In this document: positions 48,529 to 57,360 of the stretch, piece by piece | Layout of the letters: the number at the start of each line of letters is the position of its first letter | Position numbering within the stretch: position 1 is the first letter of the stretch | DNA from: Paenacidovorax monticola | GTDB lineage: Bacteria > Pseudomonadota > Gammaproteobacteria > Burkholderiales > Burkholderiaceae_C | Direction: 5' to 3' | NCBI RefSeq assembly: GCF_014489595.1 | Contig: NZ_CP060790.1 | Coordinates: 3,844,001 to 3,908,000, forward strand | DNA: 64,000 nucleotides | Translations under genes and position numbers: made by a program | Notes under the pieces: model-generated | Told to the model about the DNA's origin: nothing | Seen by the model: only the letters and a program-made list of their open reading frames with translations | Databases searched by the model: none

Positions 48529-50652
48529 CTAGATCGCGAGCGGGTCCACGTCCACGATCCAGCGGATCACGCCCTTGTGCTGCGCGCGCGTGGCGTGCAG
48601 CACGCCCTGCCAGGCCGCCAGAAAGCGCTGCAGCGCACCGCGGTGGGTGCTTTCGAGCAGCATCTGCGCGCGCTCCACGTTGGCCACGCGCTGGATGGCC
48701 AGCGGCACCGGAGGGAACAGGAACACCTGGTCCAGCCCGGGCAGCTGGGCCTCGCGCGCGGCGTCGCCCGCGGCCTGCAGGAAGGCCTGGGCCGCCTCCT
48801 GCGTGCGTGCGTCGGCGCGCACCAGCGCCTGGTAGGCAAAGGGGGCATGCCGGCTTCGGCGCGTTCCTGCAGCTGCTGCGCCGCGAAGGCGGGGTAGTCG
48901 TGGCGGCGCAGGGCCGTGAACAGGGGGTGTTCGGGGTGCCAGGTCTGTACCCACATCTCGGGCCGGCTGTCCTGGGCCGCCACGTAGTGGGCATCGCGCC
49001 CCGCACGGCCCGCGGCCTGCAGCAGCAGCGCGAAGAGGCGCTCGGGCGCGCGGAAGTCGCTGCTGAACAGCGCCCCGTCGGGCTGCACCGCCGCCACGAG
49101 GGTGATGCGGCGGAAGTCGTGGCCCTTGGCCACCATCTGCGTGCCCACCAGCACGTCGACCTCGCCCGCGTGCACCTGGGCCAGCTGTTCCTCCAGGGCG
49201 CCCTTGGCCTTGGTGGTGTCGGCGTCGATGCGGGCCACGCGCGCGGCGCGGCGATCGGGGGTGATGACGTTGCGCAGCAGCGCGGCGAGCTGTTCCTCGA
49301 GCTGTTCGGTGCCGCGCCCCACGGGCGCGATGTCGGGGTTGCCGCAGCTGGGGCAGGCACGCGGCACGCGCTGCGCGAAGCCGCAGTGGTGGCAGCGCAG
49401 CGTGCGGTCGATCTTGTGGAAGACCTGGTGCGCGCTGCAGTGCGGGCAGTCGCTCTTCCAGCCGCATTCGTGGCAGTGCAGCACGGGCGCGAAGCCGCGC
49501 CGGTTGAGCAGCACCAGGCACTGCTCGCCGCGCTCCACGCGCTCGGTGATGGCGGCCACGAGCGGCGGCGAGAACACGCTGGCCGCGCCCTTGCCGCGCG
49601 GCTGCTGGCCCATGTCCACCAGGCGCACGCGCGGCAGCTCGCCGGCACCGATGCGGCTGGGCATGTGCAGCCGCAGGTAGCGCCCGCCCTGCGGGTCCTC
49701 GGGCGTGGGCGGGCGGCTTGCATGCCAGCTTTCGAGTGAGGGGGTGGCGCTGCCCAGGATGACCTTGGCGCCCTGCTCGCGCCCGCGCCACAGGGCCAGG
49801 TCGCGCGCGGAGTAGCGCGCGCCCTCCTGCTGCTTGTAGCTCGCGTCGTGCTCCTCGTCCACCACGATCAGGGCCAGGCCCGGTAGGCTCGCGAACACCG
49901 CCATGCGCGTGCCGAGCACGATGCGCGCCGCGCTGCCGTGCGCGGCCAGCCAGCTCTTGAGGCGCTGGGGGTTCGTCATGCCGCTGTGCAGGCTCACCAC
50001 GCTGTCCGCCCCATGGAGCGGTGCGAAGCGGGCCCGGAAGCGCGCTTCCAGCTGCGGTGTGAGGTTGATCTCGGGCACCATCACCAGGGCCTGGGCCTTC
50101 GGGTCGGCGGCGAGCGCGGCCTGCACGCAGTGCAGGTACACCTCGGTCTTGCCGCTGCCCGTGCTGCCGTAGAGCAGGAAGGGGCCGGGCTGCGTGGCGA
50201 TCTGCCCGCAGGCGCCGGCCTGCTCGGCGCTGAGCGCCACGGGCTCCGCGGCGGTGTCGCCGCCGCCGTCGGGGGCTGCCGCAGGGCGGCGCAGGCGCCG
50301 CGCGAGTTGCTCGGGGCTCAGGTCGCGCAGTTGTGGCGGCAGGGCGGCCAGCGCCACCTCGCCCAGCGACCGCTGGTAATAACGCGCCGCGAACGCCACG
50401 AGGCGGCGCCAGGCGCTGTCGAGGGGGGCACGCCCTCCAGCACGCCGGCCACGGACCGCAGCTGGGGGAGGGGGGGTCGCCGTCGGCGGGCGCGTCCCAG
50501 ACCACGCCCAGCACCTCGCGCGCGCCCAGCGGTACGCGCACCAGGGTGCCGGGTGGCAGGGGCACGGGGTGGGCGTAGCTCAGCAGATCGCCCACGGCGC
50601 TGTGCGCAGGGGTCTGGACGGCGACGTGGACGGTGTGAAGGGCGTGGGACAC
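48529..50652 (-). CDS. priA: Primosomal replication-restart helicase PriA (three frameshifts)
   Basis: Seen in order: the N-terminal DNA-binding domain (HTVHVAVQTPAHSAVGDLLS), Walker A LLYGSTGSGKTEVYLHCVQ, DEEHDASYKQQ, two zinc-knuckle pairs (CHECGWKSDCPHC, CHHCGF, CPSCG) and QAAGRAGR. Frame breaks are at the G6 run 50423-50428, the G7 run 50470-50476 and the G5 run 48841-48845 (plus-strand G). One base at each gives 708 residues. GTG at 50652 is the likely start because the family begins MxxALHTVHVAV here; no ATG is near. PriA reloads the replisome on stalled forks. Confidence 0.94.
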   Translation of the reverse strand: MSHALHTVHVAVQTPAHSAVGDLLSYAHPVPLPPGTLVRVPLGAREVLGVVWDAPADGDPPSPSCGPWPACWRACPPRQRLAPPRGVRGALLPAVAGRGGAGRPAATTARPEPRATRAAPAPPCGSPRRRRRHRRGARGAQRRAGRRLRADRHAARPLPALRQHGQRQDRGVPALRAGRARRRPEGPGPGDGARDQPHTAAGSALPGPLRTAPWGGQRGEPAQRHDEPPAPQELAGRARQRGAHRARHAHGGVREPTGPGPDRGGRGARRELQAAGGRALLRARPGPVARARAGRQGHPGQRHPLTRKLACKPPAHARGPAGRALPAAAHAQPHRCRRAAARAPGGHGPAAARQGRGQRVLAAARGRHHRARGARRAVPGAAQPARLRARAALPRMRLEERLPALQRAPGLPQDRPHAALPPLRLRAARAACLPQLRQPRHRARGARHRTARGTARRAAAQRHHPRSPRRARGPHRRRHHQGQGRPGGTAGPGARGRGRRAGGHADGGQGPRLPPHHPRGGGAARRGAVQQRLPRARAPLRAAAAGRGPCGARCPLRGGPGQPARDVGTDLAPRTPPVHGPAPPRLPRLRGAAAAGTRRSRHAPFAYQALVRADARTQEAAQAFLQAAGDAAREAQLPGLDQVFLFPPVPLAIQRVANVERAQMLLESTHRGALQRFLAAWQGVLHATRAQHKGVIRWIVDVDPLAI

Positions 50653-51403
50653 GGAGCGGGCAGCGGTTGCCGGGTATTTTGAGGGATTGGCGGCCCCGCT
50701 CCGGAGGGGCTTGTTCACGCCGATTGGCAATGTGGCGGCTAAGTGCTTGATGCGGCAGGGTTTCCACAGAAATCCACGCAATCTGTGGATAACTTTGTGG
50801 GAATCCTGTCCGTGGCCGCGCCAAACCCGCGTGGTTGCTGGGCTGGGACACATTGCGCGCGAAATGGGCAGCAGTAAAAAATCCTTATGAATCAAACATC
50901 TTTGGCCGCGATGGAGAGCGCGCCCCCGTGCCGGGCCGCAAGCCGGCGATATTGCGCTGCATCACGGTTGGTGTGCACAAGTCGGACAGCGCGAGCGCGT
51001 TTTTGGGGAAAACGCCTCGAATTTGTGCTATGGCCTCTTCAGAAATCCCAGTGCTTTCTGCGATTTCGGACGCAAGTGCTTGATTTTCGGGAGCTTTTGC
51101 CAGTAGTCCAGTGTTTCTGTGGATAACTTTGTTGACATCCCTTGGGTTCGGGGCGGGAGGCCTTGAAAACAGGGGCTTTGCTTGGATTGCCCGCAAAAAG
51201 GGCAACTCTGATGTTTCCTTGAAAATCAATCACTTACGTGAGGACTGGCGGTCCTGGGGGCGGTCCGCCGTCGGGACGGCGCGAGCGCGCCGGGCGGTCG
51301 CCGGTGCGCCAAATTTGTGCATAAGTCGCGGTTTCCGCAGTGGCGCCCACCGTGTCCGTTTTGTTCAAGACAGCGGGGCGGGCATGGCGCGAGGATGCGC
51401 CCC
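50653..51403. other. Gene-free, origin-like stretch with three DnaA boxes
   Basis: This 750-base gap between divergent priA and the nuoB-like gene has lower GC than its surroundings. It holds three perfect DnaA boxes: TGTGGATAA at 50784-50792 and 51118-51126 and TGTGCATAA at 51316-51324, all the reverse complement of TTATNCACA. A near-match, TGTGCACAA, lies near 50970. Around the first box CCACAGA (50764-50770) and TCTGTGG (50782-50788) form an inverted repeat. dnaA, dnaN, rpmH or parAB are not nearby, so I do not call it oriC. Confidence 0.55.
50741..51132 (+). repeat. Pair of imperfect direct repeats, about 58 bases each, 333 bases apart
   Basis: Unit 1 spans 50741-50798 and unit 2 spans 51074-51132. 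Each starts with AAGTGCTTGAT and ends with TCTGTGGATAACTTTGT, and the inner spacers are 30 and 31 bases of different sequence. The end block contains a DnaA box. The equal spacing suggests duplicated protein-binding sites rather than chance. Confidence 0.65.
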
Positions 51404-51907
51404 ATGGTTTCCAACGACTCTCCCCTCCGCGAAACGCCGCCTTCCCTGGAGCGCGACGGCTTCATGCTCGCGCGCCTCGACGACGTGCTGCAGGCCGCGC
51501 GCAGCGACAGCCTGTGGTTCATGACCTTCGGCCTCGCGTGTTGCGCGGTGGAGATGATGCATGCGGCCATGGCGCGCTACGACCTGGACCGCTTCGGCAT
51601 CATCCCGCGCTCCAGCCCGCGGCACAGCGATCTCATGATCGTGGCCGGCACGCTCACCAACAAGATGGCGCCCGCGATCCGCAAGGTCTACGACCAGATG
51701 CCCGAGCCGCGCTACGTGATCTCCATGGGCTCGTGCGCCAATGGCGGCGGCTACTACCACTACAGCTACTCGGTGGTGCGCGGCTGCGACCGCATCGTGC
51801 CCGTGGATGTCTACGTGCCGGGCTGCCCGCCTACGGCCGAGGCGCTGCTCTACGGCATCCTGCAGTTGCAGTCCAGGATCCAGCGGCGGCAGGTGTTCAG
51901 CCGCTGA
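51404..51907 (+). CDS. nuoB: NuoB-family [4Fe-4S] subunit, isolated paralog
   Basis: A 167-residue protein of the complex I subunit B family. The cysteines that hold cluster N2 are all present: C46, C47 ([10 protein letters not shown]), C111 (GSCANGGG) and C141 (VPGCPPTAE). [20 protein letters not shown] is nearly invariant. The first 35 residues differ from ordinary NuoB. No other nuo gene lies in the window; the flanks are priA and an AraC gene. I chose the ATG at 51404, with GAGGA ahead; ATG 51395 is possible. It may be a second copy serving a different complex. Confidence 0.88.
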   Translation: MVSNDSPLRETPPSLERDGFMLARLDDVLQAARSDSLWFMTFGLACCAVEMMHAAMARYDLDRFGIIPRSSPRHSDLMIVAGTLTNKMAPAIRKVYDQMPEPRYVISMGSCANGGGYYHYSYSVVRGCDRIVPVDVYVPGCPPTAEALLYGILQLQSRIQRRQVFSR

Positions 51908-51941
51908 TACGGCGGCACGGCCCCGAGGCCGCGCGCAGAGG

Positions 51942-52787
51942 TCAGCGCCGCAGCAGCCAGTCGGCGTCGGGCTGCTCCCGGTGCACATGGCTGCGCAGCG
52001 CGGAGGGGGCGCGCTCGAACAGCATGCGCGCCTCGCGGCTGAAGTGGGCCTGGTCGGCGTAGCCGTGGGCGAGGGCCGCTTCGAGCACGCTGGCGTCCGC
52101 GTCGCGCATGGCCAGCATGGCGTCCTCGGCGCGCAGCATGCGCTCCACCTCGCCGGGGCGCAGGCCCGTGAATGCATGGGCGCGCCGCCGCAGGTGGCGT
52201 GGCGTCCAGCCGAGCGCCTGGGCCAGCGCGTGGCGCGCGCCGCGTTCCCAGCGGGCGTGGAGCACCTTCAGCCAGGCCGGGTGCGCCCGGGCGACGTCGG
52301 CCCAGCGCGGCGCCAGGAACGCCTCGCACAGCGCCACGCGGGCGCCGTGGCCGGGCGCGGCGTGCACGGCTTCCAGCCAGTCGAGCCAGTCGGTGCGTTC
52401 GGGGCCGGGCGGCAGCCAGTCGCGTGCGTCCGCCACGCGATCGGTGAGGGGTTGCAGGTCCTGCCCGGTGAGCAGCGCGAGCGCGCCGGGCTGGAAGGCG
52501 ACGCAGAAGAACTCGCCCCCGGGCTCGGAAGTGGAGTGGTAGGCGTGGCGGTGCGCGCCGGAGATGGCGAGGCGGGGCAGCCACTGGTCCGCGGCCTGGC
52601 CGCCGCATTCATGCAGGTGCACGGCGCCGCGCACGAGCCAGAGGAAGCCCGGATAGGGGCTGGCGGGCACGCGCGTGTCGCGCGGCACCGTGGCGGGCAG
52701 CGCGGCGAGGTTGCGCCAGATGTAGGCGCGGACGCAGTCGGCCAGCGCGGGCGGGGGCGCCTGCAGGGCCGATGCGTGCTGCTCCAT
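51942..52787 (-). CDS. AraC-family transcriptional regulator
   Basis: A 281-residue protein. The N-terminal cupin-like domain has a DUF6597-style start (LADCVRAYIWRNLAA). The C-terminal AraC helix-turn-helix pair includes LAQALGWTPRHLRRRAHAFT, then LEAALAHGYADQAHFSREAR. Target and ligand are unknown. It lies 24 bases after hemE on the same strand and is convergent with the nuoB-like gene. Confidence 0.87.
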   Translation of the reverse strand: MEQHASALQAPPPALADCVRAYIWRNLAALPATVPRDTRVPASPYPGFLWLVRGAVHLHECGGQAADQWLPRLAISGAHRHAYHSTSEPGGEFFCVAFQPGALALLTGQDLQPLTDRVADARDWLPPGPERTDWLDWLEAVHAAPGHGARVALCEAFLAPRWADVARAHPAWLKVLHARWERGARHALAQALGWTPRHLRRRAHAFTGLRPGEVERMLRAEDAMLAMRDADASVLEAALAHGYADQAHFSREARMLFERAPSALRSHVHREQPDADWLLRR

Positions 52788-52811
52788 GGCGTGCCGCCGG
52801 AGGGGAGCGCT

Positions 52812-53923
52812 TCAGCGCTGGCGCTGCGCGCGCGAATGGCTGTGCACCGCCTCCACCAGGGCCGCCACATGCTCCGGCGGGGTGAACTGGCTGATGCCGT
52901 GGCCCAGGTTGAAGATGTGCGTGGGGCCCGTGGTGGTGCGGTCGGTGTGGGGCGTGCCGAAGCTGTCGAGCACGCTGCGCACCTGGGCCGCGATGGCCTC
53001 GGGCGGCGCGAACAGCACGTTGGGGTCGATGTTGCCCTGCAGCGCCTTGCCGGGGCCGCCCGCCTGGCCGCCCACGATGGCACGCGCCTGGCCGAGGTTG
53101 GCGGTCCAGTCCAGGCCCAGCACTTCGCAGTCGAGGTCTTTCATGTCGGGCAGCCAGATGCCGCCGCCCTTGGTGAAGACGATGCGCGGCACGTCCTGGC
53201 CGTCTGCGCCCGTGCGTTGGAGCTGGGCCAGCACGCGCTTGGTATAGGCCAGGCTGAATTCCTGGAACGCGCCGTCGGCGAGCACGCCGCCCCAGCTGTC
53301 GAAGACCATCACGGCCTGGGCGCCGGCGTCGATCTGCGCATTCAGGTACGCGGCCACGCTGTCGGCGTTCACGGCCAGGATGCGGTGCATCAGGTCGGGG
53401 CGGCTGTACATCAGGCTCTTGACGAGGCGGTAGTCGTCGCTGCCCTTGCCTTCGACCATGTAGCAGGCCAGCGTCCAGGGGCTGCCCGAGAAGCCGATCA
53501 GCGGCACGCGGCCGTTCAGGGCCTTGCGGATGCCGGTCACGGCGTCGAACACGTAGCGCAGCTTGTCCATGTCGGGCACGGCCAGCTCGGCCACGGCGGC
53601 TTCGTCGCGCACGGCCTTGGCGAAGCGCGGGCCCTCGCCCTCGGCGAACGACAGGCCCAGGCCCATGGCGTCGGGCACCGTGAGGATGTCGGAGAACAGG
53701 ATGGCCGCGTCGAGCGGGAAGCGGTCCAGCGGCTGCAGCGTGACCTCGGTGGCGTACTGGACGTTCGTGGCCAGGCCCATGAAGCTGCCCGCCTTCGCGC
53801 GGGTGGCCTTGTACTCGGGCAGGTAGCGGCCGGCCTGGCGCATCAGCCACAGGGGGGTGTAGTCGGTGGCCTGGCGCCGGCAGGCGCGCAGGAAGGTGTC
53901 GTTGTGAAGGGGGCGAAGCTCAT
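52812..53923 (-). CDS. hemE: Uroporphyrinogen decarboxylase (one frameshift at the start)
   Basis: This enzyme converts uroporphyrinogen III to coproporphyrinogen III in haem synthesis. The signature [16 protein letters not shown] and the [16 protein letters not shown] segment are present. As written, the frame stays open upstream without a family-like start. Adding one base to the G5 run 53909-53913 links an ATG at 53923 (MSFAP, then LHNDTFLRA), the usual HemE start, giving 370 residues. A GGAGGG lies directly ahead of that ATG, rather close. AraC follows. Confidence 0.93.
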
Positions 53924-54085
53924 CCCTCCATTGTGTCGCACCCCGCTGCCGCGTCCCTTGATGCAGGGAGCATGTAGGCCGCAAACCTACAAGGAGGCGC
54001 GCCCTGGGCCTATCGGGCGGCCTGCCGCGCGTGGGCACACTGCAAGGGTCCGCAGCCACTCGGAACCGCAGAAAGGGGATATCGC

Positions 54086-54253
54086 ATGGGAAAGCACCAG
54101 ATCACGGGGCGCATCAACGAAGCCAAGGGCGCCGTGAAGGAGGCCGTGGGCAAGCTGGTCGGAGACCGCGGGCTGCAGGCCCGGGGTATTGCGCAGAAGT
54201 TCGCCGGCCGGGTGGAGGCCAAGGCTGGCAGGCTCCGGCAGGTGGCCAAATAG
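54086..54253 (+). CDS. CsbD-family stress protein
   Basis: A 55-residue basic protein. [20 protein letters not shown] with [13 protein letters not shown] is the CsbD pattern, a small helical family induced by general stress; its molecular role is unknown. An AAAGGGG stretch lies 8-12 bases before the ATG. It has its own terminator 30 bases after the stop. The neighbours are unrelated in direction. Confidence 0.85.
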   Translation: MGKHQITGRINEAKGAVKEAVGKLVGDRGLQARGIAQKFAGRVEAKAGRLRQVAK

Positions 54254-54282
54254 GGCGACCGGAACCGTCCTCCTCCTGATGC

Positions 54283-54308
54283 AAAAGGCCACCATAGGGT
54301 GGCTTTTT
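54283..54308 (+). terminator. Intrinsic terminator of the CsbD gene
   Basis: GCCACC (54288-54293), 4-base loop, GGTGGC (54298-54303), then five T. Four upstream A can extend the stem past one bulged G. It also lies at the end of the convergent MarR gene. Confidence 0.85.
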
Positions 54309-54322
54309 CATGGATGCTCAGG

Positions 54323-54877
54323 TCAAGGGGCGCGGCGCTGCCCGAGGTGGCGGCTGCCCTCGCGGCGCGGCGGGTAGCAGGCGGCCGCGTCTGGCGCGTG
54401 GGGGTCGTGCTGTTCGAGCCGTGCCGCCTGCTGCTGCAGCGCGGCCAGGCCCTGGTCCAGCTGGTTCAGGGGCTCGGCGCCCAGCACGCCGGTCAGCTGC
54501 AGGTTGATGGCCCGCACCTGGGGCCACAGGTCTGCGTGCAGCGCGGTGCCGGCCTCGGTCAGGTGCAGCGCCGCCTGGCTGCGGTGCCGTGGGCTCGCGG
54601 CACGGTGCACCAGCCCCTTGGCCTGCAGCGAGGCGATGGCGCGCGAGACGCGCGCGCGGTCCAGCTCCAGCCGCTCGGCCAGCGCCGAGGGCTGCAGCCC
54701 CGGCTGCTGCGCGATCCACATCAGCACGCCCCATTCGCGCCGCGTGATGCCGTAGTGGCGCTCGCACAGCCGCGTGACGAGCCGGCCCGAGGCGGCGGCG
54801 AGCTTGGCCAGCCGGTACAGCAGCAGGTCGGCGGGGTGTTGCGGATCGGCAAGGGGCGAAGGCCCGGGCGGCGGCAT
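54323..54877 (-). CDS. MarR-family transcriptional regulator
   Basis: A 184-residue winged-helix protein. REWGVLMWIAQQPGLQPSAL, then LELDRARVSRAIASLQAKGL and the wing around PRHRSQAALHLTEAG are typical. It is divergent from the Bug-protein gene, with 83 bases between starts including an AT-rich stretch (TTGATTAAAACAATTG) that could be its operator. It probably controls that gene and itself; the ligand is unknown. Confidence 0.87.
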   Translation of the reverse strand: MPPPGPSPLADPQHPADLLLYRLAKLAAASGRLVTRLCERHYGITRREWGVLMWIAQQPGLQPSALAERLELDRARVSRAIASLQAKGLVHRAASPRHRSQAALHLTEAGTALHADLWPQVRAINLQLTGVLGAEPLNQLDQGLAALQQQAARLEQHDPHAPDAAACYPPRREGSRHLGQRRAP

Positions 54878-54960
54878 GCGGGAAATTCCTCAGATCGGTT
54901 GATTAAAACAATTGTGCGGGCTCTGCGTACAGTGCGGCCACATCCGAAGGAGCCCCTGCC

Positions 54961-55926
54961 ATGATGCGACGCCGCCATTTCCTCACCCGTTCGGCCCTGC
55001 TGGCCGCCGCGCCGCTGGGCGCTGCCCCTGCGCTTGCGCAGGACGCCACCCTGCGCGTGGTGGTGGGCTATCCGCCCGGCGGGTCGAGCGACCGCGTGGC
55101 CCGCATCGTGGCCGACAAGCTGCAGGCCGCGCTGGGCAGCCCCGTGATCGTCGAGAACAAGGTGGGCGCGGGCGGCCGCGTGTCGGCCCAGTACGTGAAG
55201 GCGGCCCCCGCGAGCCAGCCCATGCTGCTGCTGGCCAACCCGGCGGTGATGGTGGTTTCGCCCATGGTGGTGGCCGACGTGGGCTACGACCCGGCCAGGG
55301 ACTTCGTGCCGCTTTCCGAGGTGAACAGCTATGTCTTCGGCGTGGCCGTGTCCTCGGCCGTGCCCGTGAAGGAGCTGCAGCACCTGCTGGCCTGGCTGCG
55401 CGCCAATCCGCAGCAGGCCAACATCGGCGTGCCCGCCACGGGCAGCCTGCCGCATTTCTTCGCGCTGATGCTGGGCAAGCAGGCCCAGGTGACGGCCGAG
55501 GCCGTGGGCTACAAGGGCTCGGCCCCGCTGCTCACCGACCTCATGGGCGGCCAGATCCCCGTGGCCGTGGACACGCTCGACGTGCTGCTGCCCCAGCACG
55601 AGGCCGGCAAGCTGCGCCTGCTGGCCGTGTCGAGCGAGCAGCGCCACCCGCTCGCGCCGCAGGTGCCCACGCTCAAGGAGGGCGGGGTGGCCCTGTCCGC
55701 CGCGGGCTGGAACAGCTTCTTCGCGCCCAGGTCGATGCCGCAGGCGCAGGCGGACCGCTACGCCGCGCTGATCCAGAAGATCATGCAGGACCCCGACGTG
55801 GCGCGGCAGTTCAAGTCCAGCAACCTCGACCCCGTGGTGACCAGCGCCGCGCAGACGCGCCAACGCCTCGCGGCCTACCGCCAGCAGTGGGAGCCCGTGA
55901 TCCGCACTTCGGGCTACAAGCCCTGA
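54961..55926 (+). CDS. Bug-family tripartite tricarboxylate transporter substrate-binding protein
   Basis: A 321-residue periplasmic protein. A Tat/Sec-like signal (MRRRHFLTRSALLAAAPLGA, end near AQD) is followed by LRVVVGYPPGGSSDRVARIV, VENKVGAGGRV and PTLKEGG, hallmarks of Bug/TctC proteins. No TctA/TctB membrane genes are present, as is common for orphan Bug proteins in this family of bacteria. The sulfatase follows 78 bases later. Confidence 0.92.
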   Translation: MMRRRHFLTRSALLAAAPLGAAPALAQDATLRVVVGYPPGGSSDRVARIVADKLQAALGSPVIVENKVGAGGRVSAQYVKAAPASQPMLLLANPAVMVVSPMVVADVGYDPARDFVPLSEVNSYVFGVAVSSAVPVKELQHLLAWLRANPQQANIGVPATGSLPHFFALMLGKQAQVTAEAVGYKGSAPLLTDLMGGQIPVAVDTLDVLLPQHEAGKLRLLAVSSEQRHPLAPQVPTLKEGGVALSAAGWNSFFAPRSMPQAQADRYAALIQKIMQDPDVARQFKSSNLDPVVTSAAQTRQRLAAYRQQWEPVIRTSGYKP

Positions 55927-56004
55927 ATCCGGATTTGCTATGGTTTTTGATGCCGCTGCGTTTGCCTGGAAGGCGCTGGCGGCCTGTTTCATGATTGCCT
56001 TGTG

Positions 56005-57339
56005 ATGCAGCGACCGAACATTGTCTTCATCGTGGCCGACGACCTCGGCTATGCCGACCTGGGCTGCTACGGCGGACGCGACGCCGCCTTCGGCCCGGTC
56101 TCGCCCGTGCTCGACGGGCTGGCGGCCGGGGGGCTCAAGCTCACGCAGGGCTACTCCAACTCGCCCGTGTGCTCGCCCACGCGCTTCGCGCTCATGACGG
56201 CGCGCTACCAGTACCGCCTGCGCGGCGCGGCCGAGGAGCCCATCCGCACGGCCACGCGCGGCAACGACCGGCTGGGCCTGCCGCCCGCCCACCCCACGCT
56301 GCCCTCGCTGCTGCGGGACGCGGGCTACCGCACCGCGCTCATGGGCAAGTGGCACCTGGGCTACCCGCCGCACTTCAGCCCGCTGCGCTCGGGCTACGAA
56401 GAGTTCTTCGGCCCCATGTCGGGCGGGGTGGACTACTTCACGCACTGCGGCGCCAACGGCACGCACGACCTATGGTTCGGCGAGGAGGAGAAGGCGCAGG
56501 AAGGCTACCTCACCGACCTCATCACCGACTACTCGGTGGACTTCATCGAGCGCAGGGCCGAGGGCGCGCGCAGCGGCCAGCCGTTCTTCCTGAGCGTGCA
56601 CTACACGGCGCCCCACTGGCCCTGGGAAACGCGCGATGACGAGGCGCTGGCGCAGGAACTGCGCGAGAGCGGGCAGGCCATCTACCACCTGCACGGCGGC
56701 AACGTGGAGAGCTACCGTCGCATGATTCACCACATGGACGAGGGCATCGGCCGCATCGCGCAGGCCCTGCGCGCGCAGGGCCTGGAGCGCGACACGCTCA
56801 TCGTCTTCACGAGCGACAACGGCGGCGAACGCTTCTCGGACAACTGGCCGCTCGTGGGCGGCAAGATGGACCTGACCGAGGGCGGCATCCGCGTGCCGTG
56901 GATCGCGCACTGGCCCGCCGCCATCGCGCCGGGCGGCGTGAGCCGCCAGACCTGCCTGACCATGGACTGGTCCGCCACCCTGCTGGAACTGGGCGGCGCG
57001 CGGTCGCACCCCGGCTATGCGTGGGACGGCCGGTCGCTCGCGCCGCTGCTGCGCGACGCGGGCTGGACCGAGGACCGCCCCCTGTTCTGGCGCATGAACC
57101 ACCGGGGCCAGCGCGCCATGCGCCAGGGCGACTGGAAGTACCTGCGCGTGGACGGCGTGGACTACCTCTTCAACCTCGCGCAGGACGAGCGCGAGCGCGC
57201 CAACCTCGCGCCGATCCAGCCCGAGCGCCTGCAGGCCATGCTCACGGACTGGGAGGCCTGGAACGACAGCATGCCGCCCATCCCGGAGGATGCGACGGTG
57301 AGCCTGTGCTACACCGACAAGGACATGCCGCAGCGCTGA
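56005..57339 (+). CDS. Sulfatase (arylsulfatase family, cysteine type)
   Basis: A 444-residue alkaline-phosphatase-fold enzyme. NIVFIVADDLGYADLGCYGG holds the metal Asp pair (12-13). C56 in CSPTR would be changed to formylglycine by a maturase not in the window; GKWHLGY and TSDNGGERF are further active-site blocks. No signal peptide is visible, so it is probably cytoplasmic. The substrate is unknown. ATG 56005 is used; GTG 56002 is one codon earlier. Paired with the Bug gene it may release sulfate from an imported organic ester. Confidence 0.9.
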   Translation: MQRPNIVFIVADDLGYADLGCYGGRDAAFGPVSPVLDGLAAGGLKLTQGYSNSPVCSPTRFALMTARYQYRLRGAAEEPIRTATRGNDRLGLPPAHPTLPSLLRDAGYRTALMGKWHLGYPPHFSPLRSGYEEFFGPMSGGVDYFTHCGANGTHDLWFGEEEKAQEGYLTDLITDYSVDFIERRAEGARSGQPFFLSVHYTAPHWPWETRDDEALAQELRESGQAIYHLHGGNVESYRRMIHHMDEGIGRIAQALRAQGLERDTLIVFTSDNGGERFSDNWPLVGGKMDLTEGGIRVPWIAHWPAAIAPGGVSRQTCLTMDWSATLLELGGARSHPGYAWDGRSLAPLLRDAGWTEDRPLFWRMNHRGQRAMRQGDWKYLRVDGVDYLFNLAQDERERANLAPIQPERLQAMLTDWEAWNDSMPPIPEDATVSLCYTDKDMPQR

Positions 57340-57360
57340 GCGGCATGGCGGGGAGGGGGA

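Noticed and set aside
50885..51229. Minus-strand open frame of 114 codons in the origin-like gap
   Set aside because: Codon use (ATA, AGA, AAA) is unlike the genome, it spans the repeat and DnaA boxes, and it has no ribosome site or family pattern.
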